A stretch of 15,681 nucleotides of DNA from Peptococcaceae bacterium UBA5356 (GTDB taxonomy: Bacteria; Bacillota; Peptococcia; DRI-13; DTU073). Position 1 is the first letter of the stretch; the number at the start of each line of letters is the position of its first letter. The position numbers were made by a program, and so were the translations under genes. The notes under the pieces were generated by a model. It saw only the letters and a list, made by a program, of their open reading frames with translations. It was not told the origin of the DNA and did no database searches. The stretch spans positions 1 to 15,681 of the forward strand of contig DHPU01000001.1 of NCBI GenBank assembly GCA_002407935.1. Direction: 5' to 3'. Positions 14,488-15,681 of the stretch are shown one piece after another.

Positions 14488-15681
14488 ATGGCGAAGGCAA
14501 AATATGAAAGAACAAAGCCCCATGTAAACATTGGGACAATAGGTCACGTAGACCATGGTAAAACCACATTAACCGCAGCGATAACTTCAATATTAGCGAA
14601 GAAAGGATTATCTCAACTGATTGCCTATGATCAGATTGACAAGGCTCCGGAAGAGAAAGCTCGTGGAATCACCATATCCACATCTCACGTAGAATATCAA
14701 ACAGAGCAGCGGCATTATGCCCATGTTGACTGCCCCGGACACGCCGACTATGTAAAGAACATGATTACGGGTGCGGCGCAGATGGATGGAGCAATACTAG
14801 TAGTATCCGCAACGGATGGACCGATGCCTCAGACTCGTGAGCATATTCTTCTGGCACGTCAAGTAGGGGTTCCCTATATCGTGGTATTTTTAAATAAAAC
14901 AGATATGGTAGATGACGAAGAATTATTAGAACTGGTGGAAATGGAATTAAGGGAATTGCTTAGCGAATATGAATTTCCCGGAGACGACATTCCCATTATC
15001 AGAGGATCAGCCTTAAAAGCGCTAGAAAACCCGGAAAGTGAATGGGCTGACAAAATCATGGAATTAATGGCTGCGGTAGATAGCTATATTCCCACACCGG
15101 AAAGACCTACTGACAAGCCGTTCTTAATGCCGGTAGAAGACGTATTCTCCATTACGGGTCGTGGTACAGTAGCTACCGGACGTGTAGAGAGAGGTACAGT
15201 TAAAGTAGGGGAAGAAGTAGAAATAGTTGGGTTGACCGAAGCACCACGCAAAGTGGTAGTGACGGGTGTGGAAATGTTCCGTAAACTGCTGGATCAAGCG
15301 GTGGCCGGAGATAACATTGGAACACTCTTAAGAGGTATTGAGAAGAAAGACATTGAGCGGGGACAAGTGTTGGCTAAGCCCGGTTCAATTAAGCCCCATA
15401 CTAAGTTTAATGCAGAAGTATATGTGTTGACCAAAGAAGAAGGCGGGAGACATACACCGTTTTTCAACGGATACAGACCCCAATTTTACTTCCGGACAAC
15501 AGACGTTACAGGCGTAGCGACCTTACCTGAAGGGGTAGAAATGTGTATGCCCGGTGACAACATTAAGATGCAGATTGAGTTAATTACTCCTATCGCTATT
15601 GAAGAAGGATTGCGTTTTGCTATTCGCGAAGGTGGTCATACCGTTGGCGCCGGAGTGGTAACTGGCATTATCGTCGATTAG
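14488..15681 (+). CDS. tuf: Elongation factor Tu, copy 2
   Basis: GTPase that delivers aminoacyl-tRNA to the ribosome. The 397 residues are complete from M-A-K-A-K-Y-E-R-T-K. Motifs are G-H-V-D-H-G-K-T at 19-26, A-R-G-I-T-I with T62 in switch I, D-C-P-G-H at 81-85, N-K-T-D at 136-139, and the domain II/III segments G-R-G-T-V-A-T-G-R-V and G-H-T-V-G-A-G-V-V. AAAGGAGG at 14468-14475 precedes ATG 14488 with a slightly long 12-nt spacer; AAGG at 14477-14480 is a closer alternative. It is the last gene of the str operon and ends exactly at the window edge, so its terminator is not visible. Its last 24 bases equal those of copy 1. Confidence 0.98.
   Translation: MAKAKYERTKPHVNIGTIGHVDHGKTTLTAAITSILAKKGLSQLIAYDQIDKAPEEKARGITISTSHVEYQTEQRHYAHVDCPGHADYVKNMITGAAQMDGAILVVSATDGPMPQTREHILLARQVGVPYIVVFLNKTDMVDDEELLELVEMELRELLSEYEFPGDDIPIIRGSALKALENPESEWADKIMELMAAVDSYIPTPERPTDKPFLMPVEDVFSITGRGTVATGRVERGTVKVGEEVEIVGLTEAPRKVVVTGVEMFRKLLDQAVAGDNIGTLLRGIEKKDIERGQVLAKPGSIKPHTKFNAEVYVLTKEEGGRHTPFFNGYRPQFYFRTTDVTGVATLPEGVEMCMPGDNIKMQIELITPIAIEEGLRFAIREGGHTVGAGVVTGIIVD
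15658..15681 (+). repeat. 24-bp terminal direct repeat (ends of the two tuf copies)
   Basis: Bases 15658-15681 are identical to bases 1-24. Both are the final seven codons and stop of tuf, so the repeat is the visible part of a much longer gene duplication whose other copy lies before the window. Confidence 0.95.

Overview
The window is a compact, all-plus-strand block of core transcription and translation genes in the order typical of Firmicutes: tail of tuf copy 1, rpmG, secE, nusG, rplK, rplA, rplJ, rplL, rpoB, rpoC, an L7Ae-family gene (ybxF type), rpsL, rpsG, fusA and tuf copy 2. The moderately AT-rich DNA, strong AAGGAGG-type ribosome binding sites, TTG starts, the L7Ae-like gene between rpoC and rpsL, the L10 leader before rplJ and tuf copies at both edges point to a low-GC Gram-positive of the Clostridia, possibly Peptococcaceae-like. 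The genus cannot be fixed from this stretch. No phage, transposon, CRISPR, defence or secondary-metabolism genes are present.

Region 1 (1-3592): the last codons of a first tuf gene end in an intrinsic terminator. A promoter then drives rpmG (L33), secE (translocase), nusG (elongation/termination factor), rplK (L11) and rplA (L1). A roughly 200-nt leader with two mutually exclusive folds, a three-way junction and a terminator, precedes rplJ-rplL (L10 and L7/L12, the ribosomal stalk).

Region 2 (3593-10959): a 338-nt gene-free stretch holds a long hairpin, a near-consensus promoter and a perfect 26-nt palindrome. It is followed by rpoB and rpoC, the two large RNA polymerase subunits. RpoB ends in an unusual acidic tail built from ten 9-bp tandem repeats.

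Region 3 (10960-15681): a promoter with two copies of the -35 hexamer leads into ybxF-rpsL-rpsG-fusA-tuf, the str operon. rpsG and fusA both have a run of eight G residues as their ribosome-binding region. The window stops exactly at the stop codon of the second tuf, and its last 24 bases are identical to its first 24.

The genes together make ribosome stalk and decoding-centre proteins, the GTPases that act on them, the polymerase core, NusG and a translocase subunit. I see no undescribed gene system. The observations most worth follow-up are the repeat-built RpoB tail, the palindrome in the rpoB leader, the rplJ leader switch and the G8 ribosome-binding sites.
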